Source of the DNA: Dichomitus squalens LYAD-421 SS1 | Lineage: Eukaryota; Basidiomycota; Agaricomycetes; Polyporales; Polyporaceae | DNA: 64,000 nt | NCBI RefSeq assembly: GCF_000275845.1 | Contig: NW_006766915.1 | Span: forward strand, 146,645-210,644 | Reading direction: 5' to 3' | Part shown: piece by piece, positions 1-11,946 of the stretch | Position numbering within the stretch: the first letter of the stretch is position 1 | Layout: every line of letters begins with the position of its first letter | Notes under the pieces: generated by a model | What the model was told of the DNA's origin: nothing | The model's input: only the letters and a program-made list of their open reading frames with translations | The model's database searches: none | Made by a program: the position numbers and the translations under genes

Positions 1-2082
1 GAATTAAGTACTTAGACGCCCCATGTCATGTCGTGCTCACTGCTCAGCTTGCCGACTCGTATATGCCTTCTTCCCTCCCTCCTGCATCGATGTAAGCAGA
101 TTGGATGCATACCTTCTGGGAGCACAAACCTGTCCCAACGCACAACGACCTCATGGTATGACGTCGATGCTGAGCGATTCGATGAATCGTCCTATTCAAA
201 CTCAGGCTTATGACACACTTCTCAGCCAAGAGCAGCAGCCCCTGCAGACGTCTTCCTGGACGTCCTCGACACTCCCATTCCATGTATTCGGTGCCGGATG
301 CAGTCGCCCCAACGCTGTCCAACACGGAGCTTCTCCCCCGAGTACGCATACGAACGACACGAAGTCTCGCGGCGTGCCGAGAGCACAAGAACGCGCAGAA
401 GACAAACCGTCTCGCAAGGCACAGACGACATTCGTCGATGATTGGGAGACGGCTACTGACGGTGCGCTCAAGCCCTCCCCTCCTTGCGTCACTGGCACGC
501 CGCCCCCATAACCGTCTGCGCTGATCCCCGCGGGTGCATTGGCAATAGGAACGCCCGACCAGCTGACGCACTCGTGGACGTGCACGTCTCTGTTCCCGAC
601 ACGTCTCTCACTTCTGCGTGAAGGCATGTGAAGGCTCGGGCCCTGCAGCTGGGCGCGCAGAGGGCACGGACGAGCCCGCTCGACGGTACGCGTGCGGCGT
701 GCAGTTGGACTATTGCCAGTGGCCTGCGTGCTATAGTACCAGTGCGCACCCTCGGAGAACCTGCCGGCATCGCTGTACATTCGACGCGTTCGCTTCCGTG
801 TTCACTAGGTGCCCGATGACCCTGATCTGACGTATGGTGCCCCGGGAGGGCCTCAAGTGTGCTATAACGGTGCTAGCGCGTCGACATGGTATGTGAAAGC
901 CTGCCGTGTTTGAGTGCAGCACCCTCGATCCCTGCAGGACTCAGGTGCGCATCGCGTTGATCATGAGGTAGGTCTCGAAGCATGTTTGAGAGGTATGACG
1001 ACGTCGTGCCTATGGCGCTCTGGACCTCTGCAATGCCTGGGGTGCCGAGACTCTGAAGCGAAGCCCTATGGCGAGGCGAGTACTGGCCCAGCTACCTGCG
1101 AGGCATGGGTCTGGCATACACGTCCGGGATCACGTTGCTGCGTCAGGCCCTGGTCTCTATCTGACGAATCATCACATGGAGAGCAAGCCAGACGGCCTGG
1201 CAGGCTCACAAAAGTGCAACACCTCCAAGGAGGAGCTGAACAGGCCCAATATAAGTTAGCACAACTATGTCAGCGGAACCGCGCGCATCCCGTCCCCGGA
1301 CTTGCGGAAATGAACTCGGCGGAGCACTGTGCGCACCCCGGGAAGGCAGCTGTCATCTAAAGCTTAACTTAATACTCATAATACTAATACGAACGCCCAC
1401 GACCGCGCCGCGCGCGCCCGAGATGATTCGGAGTGCTTAACGCGTGACTTGTGGCTGCATCGATATACGACCCCAAATACGCACCATACTATAGGACGCA
1501 CGAGATTGCTGGGCGCGGCGTTGCTGGGCGCGCCGCGCCCAACAAGTCACCGGGGCAGCATAATCGGACGGCTGAGATAGGAGGGAGTGGACAGCGACAG
1601 CGCGATTGAGCTTGATATGGGAGCCCCGTCCTTACTTGTCCATATACATACCGGCGGTGCCCGTCACACTCCTGCACAACGGGTGCCTTGTCATCGATGG
1701 CAGATGCGGGCGATGGTCGATGAAGGGATGGATGCTATCTATCGATTGCACGAAATGGAAGATGTCCGTTCAGAGAAAGGGGCCCAGCATCGTGCGTCTC
1801 GTCGTCCTCGCGCGAACAAGGACGCGGATCACAAACGTGCAACAGTGGCAAGGCAAAGTACGGAGTGGAGATCGAAGAGGGACAGCGGAGTACAGAGACG
1901 AGAGGCATACACGGTAAGGAGGTGGACAGAGCGCGTGCGTGTGCTACAGAACAATGGGACTACTTCACAATATGTACAATCGCAAACAACCGGGAACCCG
2001 ACGTCGTACGAGGCAGAAGCGCAGGTCGCGAGAGCCCTGGCAGAGTCGAACCCGAACCCAAACCCAGGAGAGAGTGCGCAAA
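1..2082. other. no supported gene; GC-rich non-coding DNA
   Basis: Open frames of up to about 190 codons occur on both strands here, but they overlap each other antisense, have no recognisable domain and no consistent splice structure. They look like chance frames in GC-rich DNA. The only structure seen is the GC hairpin at 1506-1545. The right edge is the 3' end of the FKBP gene. Confidence 0.5.
1506..1545. repeat. GC-rich hairpin (15-bp inverted repeat)
   Basis: Positions 1506-1520 and 1531-1545 are reverse complements except for one base; the inner 10 bp (GGGCGCGGCG and CGCCGCGCCC) are perfect. The loop is 10 nt. It lies in gene-free DNA about 540 bp past the 3' end of the minus-strand FKBP gene. 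No function is assigned. Confidence 0.6.
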
Positions 2083-2804
2083 TCAGTTGATTTTGAGCAG
2101 CTCGACCTCGAACTGGAGGGTCGAATTAGGGGGAATCACCGGTGGGAAGCCCCGCGCGCCGTACGCCTGAGAGAGCGGGGAGAAGGGGGATCAATACATT
2201 GATTCACTCATCGATGTGTCCAGATCAGAAGGTGGGAGACGCGGAGCGAGCGAGAGAAGCGCGAGAAGCGGCGAACGTAGAACACAATTCATGAGACGCG
2301 AACTCACGTAGTCTGGCGTCGCGGTGAGGACGGCCTTCGCACCCAGGGACAGTTGTGGAACACCTATCACCGCGACGGGGAAGCGATCAGCGGCGATGCG
2401 GGGGCGTTCTCGAACGAGAAAGCCGTACCCTCGTCCCAGCCCTTGATAACCTTGCCCACGCCAATCTCGGTCTCGAACGGCGTCCCACTGTAGGGCGCAA
2501 GTGAGCACACAACATCTTTGCAGTGCAAGGGACGCGATAACGCACCGATCCCTAGAGGAATCGAACTTCTGGCCATCGAGGAGCGTGCCGACATAGTGTA
2601 TCGTGACCCTATCTGCGCAAAGGGAGAACGCGATCTCAACAAACAATCGGTGAGGACAGATGAAAGGGGGGATTCTCACCGCCCTTGCGGGGGTAGGTCT
2701 TCTCGTCTCCGGGAGAGATGATCTGAACGGTGACACCCTGTGTAAAGGCGTGCACGTTGAGCACGGGGCTATGAGTGCAGACGGAGGAGCAGAGTACTGA
2801 CCAT
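2083..2804 (-). CDS. FPR1: FKBP12-type peptidyl-prolyl cis-trans isomerase
   Basis: The protein catalyses cis-trans isomerisation of prolyl bonds in the cytosol; in fungi this family is also the receptor for FK506 and rapamycin. Six exons splice cleanly: 2802-2804, 2680-2737, 2546-2612, 2429-2487, 2308-2363 and 2083-2166. They give 108 residues, the normal length for a single-domain FKBP12. Recognisable blocks are [11 protein letters not shown] near the N-terminus, [50 protein letters not shown] and the C-terminal FEVELLKIN. The active-pocket Tyr, Phe, Asp, Val-Ile, Trp and the late Tyr are all present. The first coding exon is only the ATG, followed by a 64-nt intron. I am sure of the family; the symbol is by analogy with yeast. 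Confidence 0.95.
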
Positions 2805-5800
2805 GGTCGCGGCAGGAGATGGACGATTATGGCGATAATCAAGGAGGCGTAGGGAGCGCGTCCAGGCGGTGTGGCTACGCACTTATACTAGTACGGGGAG
2901 AGAGGGCGGATCTTGATCCGATCTAGCGTCATCCGGCATCCACCTGCGATCTCGCGAGCGGACGCGGGCCTGCCTCTCTGTGAGACTCTGTCTAGAACGT
3001 CGCTTTATCGATGTCGATGGCTCGTACGAACCCCGTATACTTGGTGCTTCACCGTCTCCTCTGTTCAGCCGCCGGGTCACCGGACGCGTTCTCATTCCCT
3101 CTCTCTCTCTCCATCCGCACGGCGCACAGTGCACGAAGACGTCCATGTCACGACACAGCCGTCCGGACACCGCCAGCTGCGTTCCACATCCGCCAGCTCT
3201 CGATAGCACGCGTCGCACTGCTGATGCCTCTGCTGCCGCGAGGATTCGGGGGTTCAGATCGTCTTTGGCCAGATTGCCATCCGATAGTCCATCTGCTGCG
3301 AACCTAGCTCGCTGCCAGCCACCCCCGCGTCGTGATAGAACGAACGGAAGGCCCTGGGATGACGCGACCCGGACGCCTCGAGACTCGAACGCGAAGGCGC
3401 TCGCTTCCTCTTCCTCCACGATCGCCCTCCGTCCTCCGTACGTACCGTATCTCGTCCACTTCGAGCGCACAGCGTTCTCTATAGCACACGTGTGTGCCGC
3501 TCGCATCCGTCGCTGTGCCGTCGTACGTACCTGCAGTCCTTCCCGGCGGCTTGCCAACTGTATACGCACCACCGCGCGCTGCCGCGAAGAACCACCGTGC
3601 AGTTATCACGCCACCACGCAGCGCAAAAATGTCTGCATATCGAAAGAGGCATCACGAATCCGCGCACGATCGGCCTCTGCGGGTCTTGTGACGCCCCGGG
3701 CGCATACGAGTGTGGCTAGTCGCGGACGCAAGGGTCCGCATTCGACGTATGGACGTTCCCCGTGCGAGCAGAAGCCGTCCGTTATCCCAAGGCCGTATCC
3801 TTGGGTCAGAACTCTATCAGAACCCGCGTATCGATGGCCTGTCGATGTACGCTGAGAGTGCTAGTGGTCAATGTCCAAGAGAGCGGGCGGAGGCGTACGG
3901 CAGGGATTGGAAGTCGAGAAGCGGCGTACGATATCCCAACAGACACGATACGGAGAAGCTAAGCGTGCACTCCGCCCGGAATGGAAGGCACAAGGGCCGG
4001 TTAGGAACGCTCGTATCGCGATGTGTAAATACTAAATATTTTCTAGGGAAACTCCTCGCCAGGTGAGCGGAGCCACGTTCAGAGTCCGCCCCAGCTGATT
4101 GCCAGCAGGAGCGCACGGATAAGTCCAGACGAGTAAGCAACAAACTCGTCGATCGCCGACGCAAGAGCTCGGAAGTAAAACATGCGCGTAGAGAGCATCC
4201 TGCGCTATGTTGACACATAGCACACGATACGTTACGGCTGCTACGCCAGCATGACTGCGAACGCGAGGGGACAGTATCCGCGACTGAAAGCAACGGGCGA
4301 GCTGTCCGCGGGAACGTCTCGTGTCTCTTGTCTCGCGTCCCGCGACCCTGATAGATACATCATCCGAAACTGGGGTGCCAATGTCCCCGCGGTCCAGACC
4401 GTCAAACAGCTCGCAGGCGGCGCTGCCGGACCTGGCCACACCCAGCGAGCAAGTCACGGTGCACGGTTGGGGCGTAGGCCGGGGAAGAGGCACCCGCAGG
4501 AACCTGCGACTGCGAGTACACCCATGCGCATCTGATACAATCTGTATGAGATTGATGATCGGTGGCCGCACTTCTGTCGAACGCCTTCTCTGCGCACAGG
4601 GCGTCCCTCTGACCTCATCGGCCTTCTCCCCCCACGGGGACGGGACGGACCTGCCTGCGAAGGGGAAGGGGTAACTGAAGAGGATCCGAGAGGACGACGC
4701 CGAGCGCCGAGCGGCTCGACGAAGCTGAGCGGTTGGCCACGACGCGGGATCTTCGCTAATGCTAAATGGCAATCGACGCGGGGAGAGCAGAGTAGGCTTT
4801 GATCGACCCACGGCCGGCTTCTCTGCTCGCCCCCGTGCGTCGTTCTCCCTGCCATCGATTGTCGCAGCGAGCTCGATTCCGTTTGGGCGTCCGGGACTGC
4901 ACGGCCTTCTCCGAACAGAACGCGCACGCGGCCGTTTCGAGGAGTATTCCCCGGGCGAGAAGGGCCAGCACGATTGGCCGCTGCGTTGGATGAGCGCAGG
5001 AGATAGGAGTATTACCGCGAGGTGCTAACTCGAGATGGCCATATTGTGCGCGATCGGCAACCTGGTACGTAAAGCCGGATGCAGGGAGGCAACATGTAGA
5101 AAGCGACATACCATACGCGGTGCCCTCGGCGTCGTCGAGCGATGCATTGCGGGTGCAGTCCCAGCGAGGTCCGACTAAGGTCAATACGCGTCGCAGAAGC
5201 CTCGGACGTCGTACGATAGAAGCCGGAGCAGCACGCGTTCAAGGCGTGGCGATAGCGAGAGCCTAGGCAAGAGCATTGGTGGCTAGGCGGCTGATTTCAC
5301 GGCGGCGAGGAAGTCGTCATTCTAGCGAGAGGTAGGGGTTGCTGATAGGAAGACGTGTAGCCAGAAGAAGAGACCAACCAGCAAATCTCGTGGTGACGGA
5401 ACGCCCGTCGTCCATGTTTCCTAGGAACTCGGCAGACCGAATGCCGAGTCAACGCCACGCCAGGGTGTCCAGAAGGCGTGGACAGGGGGGTCGGTCCGTT
5501 AGGAGACACCTGGTCGACAGAAATCGCCGTAGTCGCGGCCGCAACGTGTCGCGAACACTCGATGTCAGGTTCTAGACGTCAGCTCAGATAGGCTTGATTT
5601 AGGATGCATGTTCGTCGGAGAGAATGCATGCAAGGATTTGCGGGCAAGCGACCGGACTTGCGACCGGACTTGAGAAGAGGGTGGATCCGTCCTCAGCGAA
5701 GGATGACTCCTGGACGAGGTGAGAAGGGAAGGTGGAACATGATCTTCTGGTGCGCGAATCGATGCACCTTCAAAAATCCAAAATCCAGACCTCGAAGCGC

Positions 5801-6636
5801 CCCCTCGGCATTCGGGAGGCGACGCCAGCAATCTTGACCTGAGGGACAGGAACGGTCGGACCGTGAAGAGGTGTTAGCCTATGCACTACCGTGCGAGTGG
5901 TCTAGGTCAAGTCTATGGCATAGGCGAGCATCGAGGGTGAGAATGTGAGACGCTCGCACCGCGGATGGGTGGACCGGGTTGTGTATCCACGCGCAAGAAG
6001 TGCGCGGCGGACAAATAATTTCGGCTATGAAGCCAGCTCTTCGATGTAGAGCCGAAGCACAGCTTCTCAAACGTTGTTTGCGCATAGACGGACCGTGCAG
6101 GTTCTAGACAGAGCTGCGCGCGTGGTCTTGGAGCTGGACTACGAGTGGAAGGTCGTGCATCCGTCTGTCATGGTGGAAAAAAGACGACGTGCTGCGCGCC
6201 GCGGGCCACTTCGGTAACAACCCGAGCCTATAGGGTGCATGGCACATTTTGACACGAAGAGGAGTGGTTTGCAAAGAGCCTTACTCACCGAGAGCCTTGG
6301 CGACTCCGCGCGCAGTCTGGCGTCGCGGCATCCGCATGCATTTCATGTCGCTTCTCGGGCGACTTCCCATCTGCGGGACGGGGCCGAAGCCCTGAGTGTC
6401 AAGATATAATGCTATAAGAGCCAAGCAGGAGTGCAGCGCAGCAGGATAGACGGTATGCGCGACCAGGCGGTGCAGTACAGGACGGCGCAGTGGGCGGAGG
6501 CAAGAGTGGCTGGGCAGGTGTCGGCGGTCGCGGCTGTTTGTGCATATATCCGGCAACGACGTCAGCGGCCGTGGCTCACGCTTCCGCTCGTCCATCTCTC
6601 TGCCATCTACCCCATCATCTCCCTTTGTAACCAGCC
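2805..6636. other. gene-free interval, 3.8 kb
   Basis: This lies between the divergent FKBP (minus) and fimbrin (plus) genes. A plus-strand frame at 2980-3855 and minus-strand frames at 2883-3572 and 4032-4811 are long, but they are compositionally biased, overlap each other antisense and match no family I know. I see no transposon ends or structured repeats. The promoters of both flanking genes must lie at its edges, but no clear TATA box is visible. Confidence 0.45.
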
Positions 6637-9299
6637 ATGGATGCCTTCAGATTGCGCAAGAAATATCCAGAGGTCTCAAACGACGAGATGCTCGACATGA
6701 TCAATCGCTTCAAGTACGTGCGCGCGCTGTGGTGCGGAGAATGATGGCGCATCTTGATCGCGCATTCTTCGTAGTGCGATATCGACCGACACCCCCGGGC
6801 GTGTCGACAAGCAGCGCGTGCTGCAATCGCTACAGGCCAACGGAGAGTCGTACGATCGTGCGCGAGAGGTCTTGAAGCACGTAAGCGTCGACTCGAGTGG
6901 CAAGGTCGAGCTTGAGGACTGGGTCGAGGTGCGCACATCCCTATGGACCTTGGCGAGACGCCTTTGGGAATACTGATAACTTGAACGTCACCATAGCTCA
7001 ACGTGAAGCTTCGGAGTGAAACGAAGGATGCGCTGCTTCCTTCAAGAGCAGGCAAAGTCACAGTCCACGGTTCTAACGCCAACGTCAGCCATACAATCAA
7101 CGAAGACGAACGCGCTGAGTTCACCAATCATATCAATGCTGTGAGTACATCGGTCCCTATGCTATTACAAATACAGGGAAACGCAAGGAGGACAGTTGCT
7201 GTTTTAGGGGGAAAGCGATCAAACAGCTTCCCTCGAGCTATCTGCCCCACAGTATGGACGGGTCCACGCTATGGAGATTTTCTTCGCAGTAAAAGAGGCA
7301 TGTTGAGTCGCAAGCGCGTCGGATTCGCGGTCGAACCCCGTACTATCTCCACATGTCTTTTCGCCAGATTTCTCCTCGCCGAACCTGCTATATGACGTTT
7401 CCACATCTCTTTTGTCCAAGAACTGATGCAGAATCGACTGCAGGTTCTCGAGGGAGACCCTGATATCGGACACCGGCTCCCAATTCCGACCAACACAATG
7501 CAACTCTTCGACGAGTGCAGGGACGGTCTCATCCTCTGTAAACTCATTAACGACTCCGTACCAGACACCATCGATGTCCGTGTCCTGAACAAGCCCACGG
7601 CGAAGAAGCCGCTCAACGCCTTCCAAATGACCGAGAACAACAACATTGTCATCACGTCCGCCAAGGCTATTGGTTGCTCCGTCGTCAACATCGGTCCGAC
7701 TGATCTTGCGGAGGGGCGAGAGCACCTCATTCTCGGTCTCATCTGGCAGGTTATCCGTCGAGGACTGCTCGCGCAAGTCGATATCAAGCTGCACCCGGAG
7801 TTGTACCGCCTGTGCGAGGAGGGCGAGACGATCGAGGACCTGCTTCGGTTGACGCCTGATCAGATCCTCCTGAGATGGTTCAACTACCATTTGAAAGCGG
7901 CTGGCTGGAAGCGACGGTGCGCCATTTGCCGCGATGACACTAGTGCGGAGGCTTATCTTCATGACCGTATAGAGTAAACAACTTCAGCCGAGACGTGTCC
8001 GACGGAGAGAACTACACTGTGCTGCTCAACCAGCTCGTTCCGGACAAATGCTCTCTGGCCCCACTTCAGGCGCGCGACGTCCGTCAACGTGCAGAGCAGG
8101 CGAGTTGGCCTCCACTACCTGATCAACAGTCATAGTTCTGACTATTCGCGCAGGTGCTGCAAAACGCAGACGCGATTGGCTGCCGCAAATACCTCACGCC
8201 CCCGTCTCTCATCTCCGGTAACCCGCGACTGAACCTTGCCTTCGTCGCGAACCTCTTCAACAATTATCCTGGCCTTGCGCCGCTTGATGAGCAAGAGGCG
8301 AAGGACTATGGTGTTGTCGAGGACTTCGACGCCGAAGGCGAGCGCGAAGCGCGAGTCTTCACGCTTTGGCTCAACTCGCTCGGCGTCGAGCCCGCAGTAT
8401 TCAACCTCTTCGAGAACCTCAGGGACGGTGTTGTGATCCTTCAGGCCTTCGATAAGATCATGCCTGGCTCCGTCGTGTGGCGTCGCGTCAGCAAGCCCAA
8501 GGCGGGTGCGCAGCAGGAAACATACACTAACGCGGACGGGGAAGAAGAGGACATCGGCGTCACTCCCAACCAGTCGAAGCTGTCGCGTTTCAAGCAGGTG
8601 GAGAATTGCAACTACGTCGTGGACCTCGGCAAGCAGAGCGGCATGACGCTGGTTGGCATCCAGGGATCGGATATCGTCGACGGCAACAAGACACTTGTCC
8701 TCGGTCTCGTATGGCAACTCATGCGGTAAGTGATCTTGGGTCAGTGCACTGAGAGAGATGGTGCTGACGACGCTGCAGGAAAAACATCACTCAGACGCTC
8801 AGCTCGGTCTCGAAGGCGAGCCATGGGCGCCCGGTCAGCGATACAGAGATCCTGAAGTGGGCAAACACGACGGCGCAGCGGGCCAAGCCTGGTGTGCGCC
8901 CCATCAGGTCGTTCAAGGACCCGGCGCTCACGACCGGTCTCTTCCTTCTCGACCTACTCGAGGCGCTCCGTCCGGGTATCGTTGACCCGACGCTCATAAT
9001 CAACGTCAACGAGAACAGTGACTACGAGGATCGCAAGCAGAATGGTAAGCCGCTTTTGCCTGTTGTGCGACGAGAAAGAGGGCTGATCTCCTGCGCGCGC
9101 TTTTATAGCCAAGCTCGCGATTTCTATTGCACGAAAGTTGAACGCGCTCATCTTCCTGGTACCCGAGGATATTGTCGACGTCCGCCCTCGTTTGGTCAGT
9201 TCCCTTCTTCTGCTTTTTGAGCTGAGCCTCCTCCGTATTGACGCCGCTCGGTAGATCATGACCTTCGTTGGCAGTCTGATGGCTCTCGACAAGCAGTAA
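6637..9299 (+). CDS. SAC6: fimbrin (plastin), actin-bundling protein
   Basis: The protein cross-links F-actin in cortical patches and rings and supports endocytosis and polarised growth. Nine exons (6637-6713, 6775-6928, 6997-7140, 7444-7916, 7973-8099, 8154-8725, 8779-9044, 9109-9194, 9255-9299) give 647 residues, the usual fungal fimbrin length. The N-terminal EF-hand-like region starts MDAFRLRKKYPEVSNDEML. It is followed by four calponin-homology domains, with typical strings such as GDPDIGHRLPIPTNTMQLF, DGLILCKLINDSVPDTID and LGLIWQVIRRGLL in the first, then LLRWFNYHLKAAG, ARVFTLWLNSLGVEPAVFNL and LVLGLVWQLMRKNITQTL. The C-terminus is FVGSLMALDKQ. The start lies in the context CAGCCATGG. 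Intron 5 uses a GC donor (8100-8101), because no GT site keeps the frame. Confidence 0.96.
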
Positions 9300-9909
9300 A
9301 TTCCGAATGCCGAAGATGCATGTTTATCCTTCTGTCTCCTCTAACGTTGAATATTCTAGTCTGCTGCTGGTTGACGTTCACCTCTATATTTTTTCGGTTA
9401 TCTGTTTGGACTTGCGGTAGCGTTATGCCGTGTCTGTTGTAATGGAGGAAAGCAGTAAGTCGAAGAAAGGCTCCTTGTATAACCCTACCGATGAAAAGAT
9501 CATTGAGTCCAGTTCAATCCCCATGAAAATGCGTGCCACTTTGCACTGTGGAAACGAATGATGCTCTTCAGAGCGTAGTAAAGTAGTTCATCAGGGAATC
9601 GAACTCCGGCATCTGCCTGTTCAAGTAAATATAGACCCTGCGTTAAACCCCATGATCCTAGTGCGTCTCGAGGCGTACGGTGGTTTGGTGAGTTGCTGTC
9701 CTGCTTCTATCACGGCAGGCACGGGCCAGATTCTTGTGCGAAGAAAGGCGAGAGAAACTCGGGACAGTCTTAACTTCGCCCGGAAACATGGCATCTATAC
9801 CACATCACGCAAATTGTTAACTTTCTTTACGCCTTTCTGAAAATTGAACCTGAGAGAAAACTACGCCTTTCCTGCACGCTCACCCCGTCAGAGAAAATCT
9901 CCGGGAAGG

Positions 9910-9956
9910 GTCAGCTTTCACAGACTGAGCGCCAGAAAACCTTTGTGAAAGCTGAC
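9910..9956. repeat. perfect 13-bp inverted repeat (hairpin)
   Basis: GTCAGCTTTCACA at 9910-9922 is repeated as its reverse complement at 9944-9956, with a 21-nt spacer. A further inverted match, GGGACAGTCTTAACTT at 9761-9776 against 10101-10116 with one mismatch, is roughly centred on the same hairpin. The whole may therefore be a degraded inverted-repeat element of several hundred bases. No coding frame with recognisable content is associated. Confidence 0.6.
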
Positions 9957-11946
9957 TATTGCGCCCCTTGCTCCACTCTGGCGAGTGGCACTCCAAAGTT
10001 GTTATGTTGTATGAGAAGAAACCTATGATATTTTTCTGTGAAACTCACTGTGAAATTCATCCTACACTTCTGGGAGAAATGGAGGAGATTTCAGCTGTTC
10101 AAGTTAGGACTGTCCCGGAAAATCTCTTTCATTTCACAGGGTTGGATTACGCGCCCTGCCTGTCGTGTATGCTATTCGCCATGGAAGAATGTATGAAGAC
10201 CGTCACTACACATCATCTAGAAGTGAGAACTAATTGGTGCAAGCGCTCCTTCTCTTTGCAGCATTTCGCCACTCGCTAGCTACCAGTCCTGTTCCACAGT
10301 GTCGCTTTGGAGGTGCAAGTACCCAATGTTTGTTAGACAGTTTCTGCAAGGCTTTTCTATACTACCTTTGGGAAGCCAACCCCTAACAAAAGGAGTGGAG
10401 TCGTAATTCGTATTGTTCTACATGGATGGTCCGAGACGAGCATGAGTGGCTCAATGTCTCACCTCGATATAAAAGGACCCAGTTGAGGGCGCATCATTCT
10501 GCAAGTCCTCTTCCGCTTGCTCCCTCCGTGATAGTCTCCAACACTTGCCTTGACCCGCTCATGGCAGTTTCGTTGGTCGATGGCCTAACCGAAGAGCTCG
10601 TGGCTCATACGACTTTGGTGACGTCGACAAGCTAGCCACCCAACGATGGTCCATCAGTGGGCTCTGTACCCTCAGTCTGGCGATCACGCTCACATCATTA
10701 CAGACAGTCGCACAGATGAGTAGCGCGTCGGCGACAACGTTGCGGGCGCACGTCCTTGATATAATTATATACAACACGAGGAGCAGTGGAGAGCGTGATA
10801 GACAAATGTGATCCGGAGGTACAACACGTATAGCGAGCACGAGATAGTACATAGCAATGAGTCCGATGGCAAAACAGGCGAATATGTGAGCGTATGGGTG
10901 TGGTGAGCACCACGTATGCCGCAGAAGGCAGGCATAAATCAGATGTCGGAAGCCCACGGATACACGGGGGCAGGAGGAGGCTGGGCAACAACCGGGGCCG
11001 GAGCGGGGCCCTCAACCCTACAGAAAGTAGTGAGCAACTGGACGCGCCTGTGTTGGAGACAGCAGCTGACCTGGCTTCTAGAGGCCCATTAGTGGGCCTC
11101 AGGACTCTCCGCAGAGAGCCATGAACGAGTGGGGGAAGGGCGGGAGTGAGGGAGCGCGGAGGCGCGTTTTCGTCGCGCCGTTGGCGGCGGTGAGAGGCTT
11201 GCGCGGGGAACATACCAGTGGTGGTGGTGGTGTGATAAGAGCAGAGAGTTCGACCGTGACGGTACGCGACAAAACTGAGGGCGTCTGTTCGCGGTACTCG
11301 GCCTGACAGCCCGTTTCGCGGTCTGACCCTTGATCTCGCGCCGCGCCTGCTTCCTAAGGCAAGTCCCAAAACTCCGCAGAAGAGCCTTTTGGGTGACTCT
11401 CGGTCGGTCACTCGTCGAACCGACAACCGACCCATGCGTGCTGCTCAGCGCCAAACATGAGCTGAATGGAATAGTCAACTTGCAGTGTATCATTTTCTCC
11501 CCCGTGTTCTTACCTTACACGTAGTGGCTCCGGCCATGTGGAACGACATTAGGAACCTGCTCGCCAGTTGCAGAGACACAACCGTGACGATGGAGGAAAA
11601 CTCGAGCGGATGTCTGTCTTAACCTGACGGTCTACTGCCTGCAATGCGAGCAAAGGTCAGACATCCCTACACGTGCTCCGTCTAATGACTTACTATGAAT
11701 GCTAAAAACGACTTTGGTTTTGGTAGCAGACCGCGCCTCCATCCCTACTTCGGGCTTGATCGACCGAGTTGTCTGTTTAATTAGTATAAAGTCCGATATT
11801 GGGTCGCAAAGGTCCTCAAGTTAGCCTAAACGGATAGGTTGGGATACGGCTCCGGCCTACTGCGAGTGAAGCAACGTGCCTTTGGCTGCAATTCAACACA
11901 TTCATGGTCATGGTGAAGCATGCAAGTTCAACCTGCCCAAATCAGA

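Noticed and set aside
2980..3855. 291-codon plus-strand frame upstream of FKBP
   Set aside because: It is low complexity, overlaps a 229-codon minus-strand frame, has no domain or conserved-looking segment and no splice signals.
4032..4811. 259-codon minus-strand frame
   Set aside because: No recognisable motif, biased composition, and competing open frames on both strands.
9590..9650. tRNA-like stretch on the minus strand with GTTCGATTCC
   Set aside because: The T-loop-like string is there, but the flanking stem does not pair, no matching 5' acceptor strand is found about 70 nt upstream, and no anticodon arm forms.
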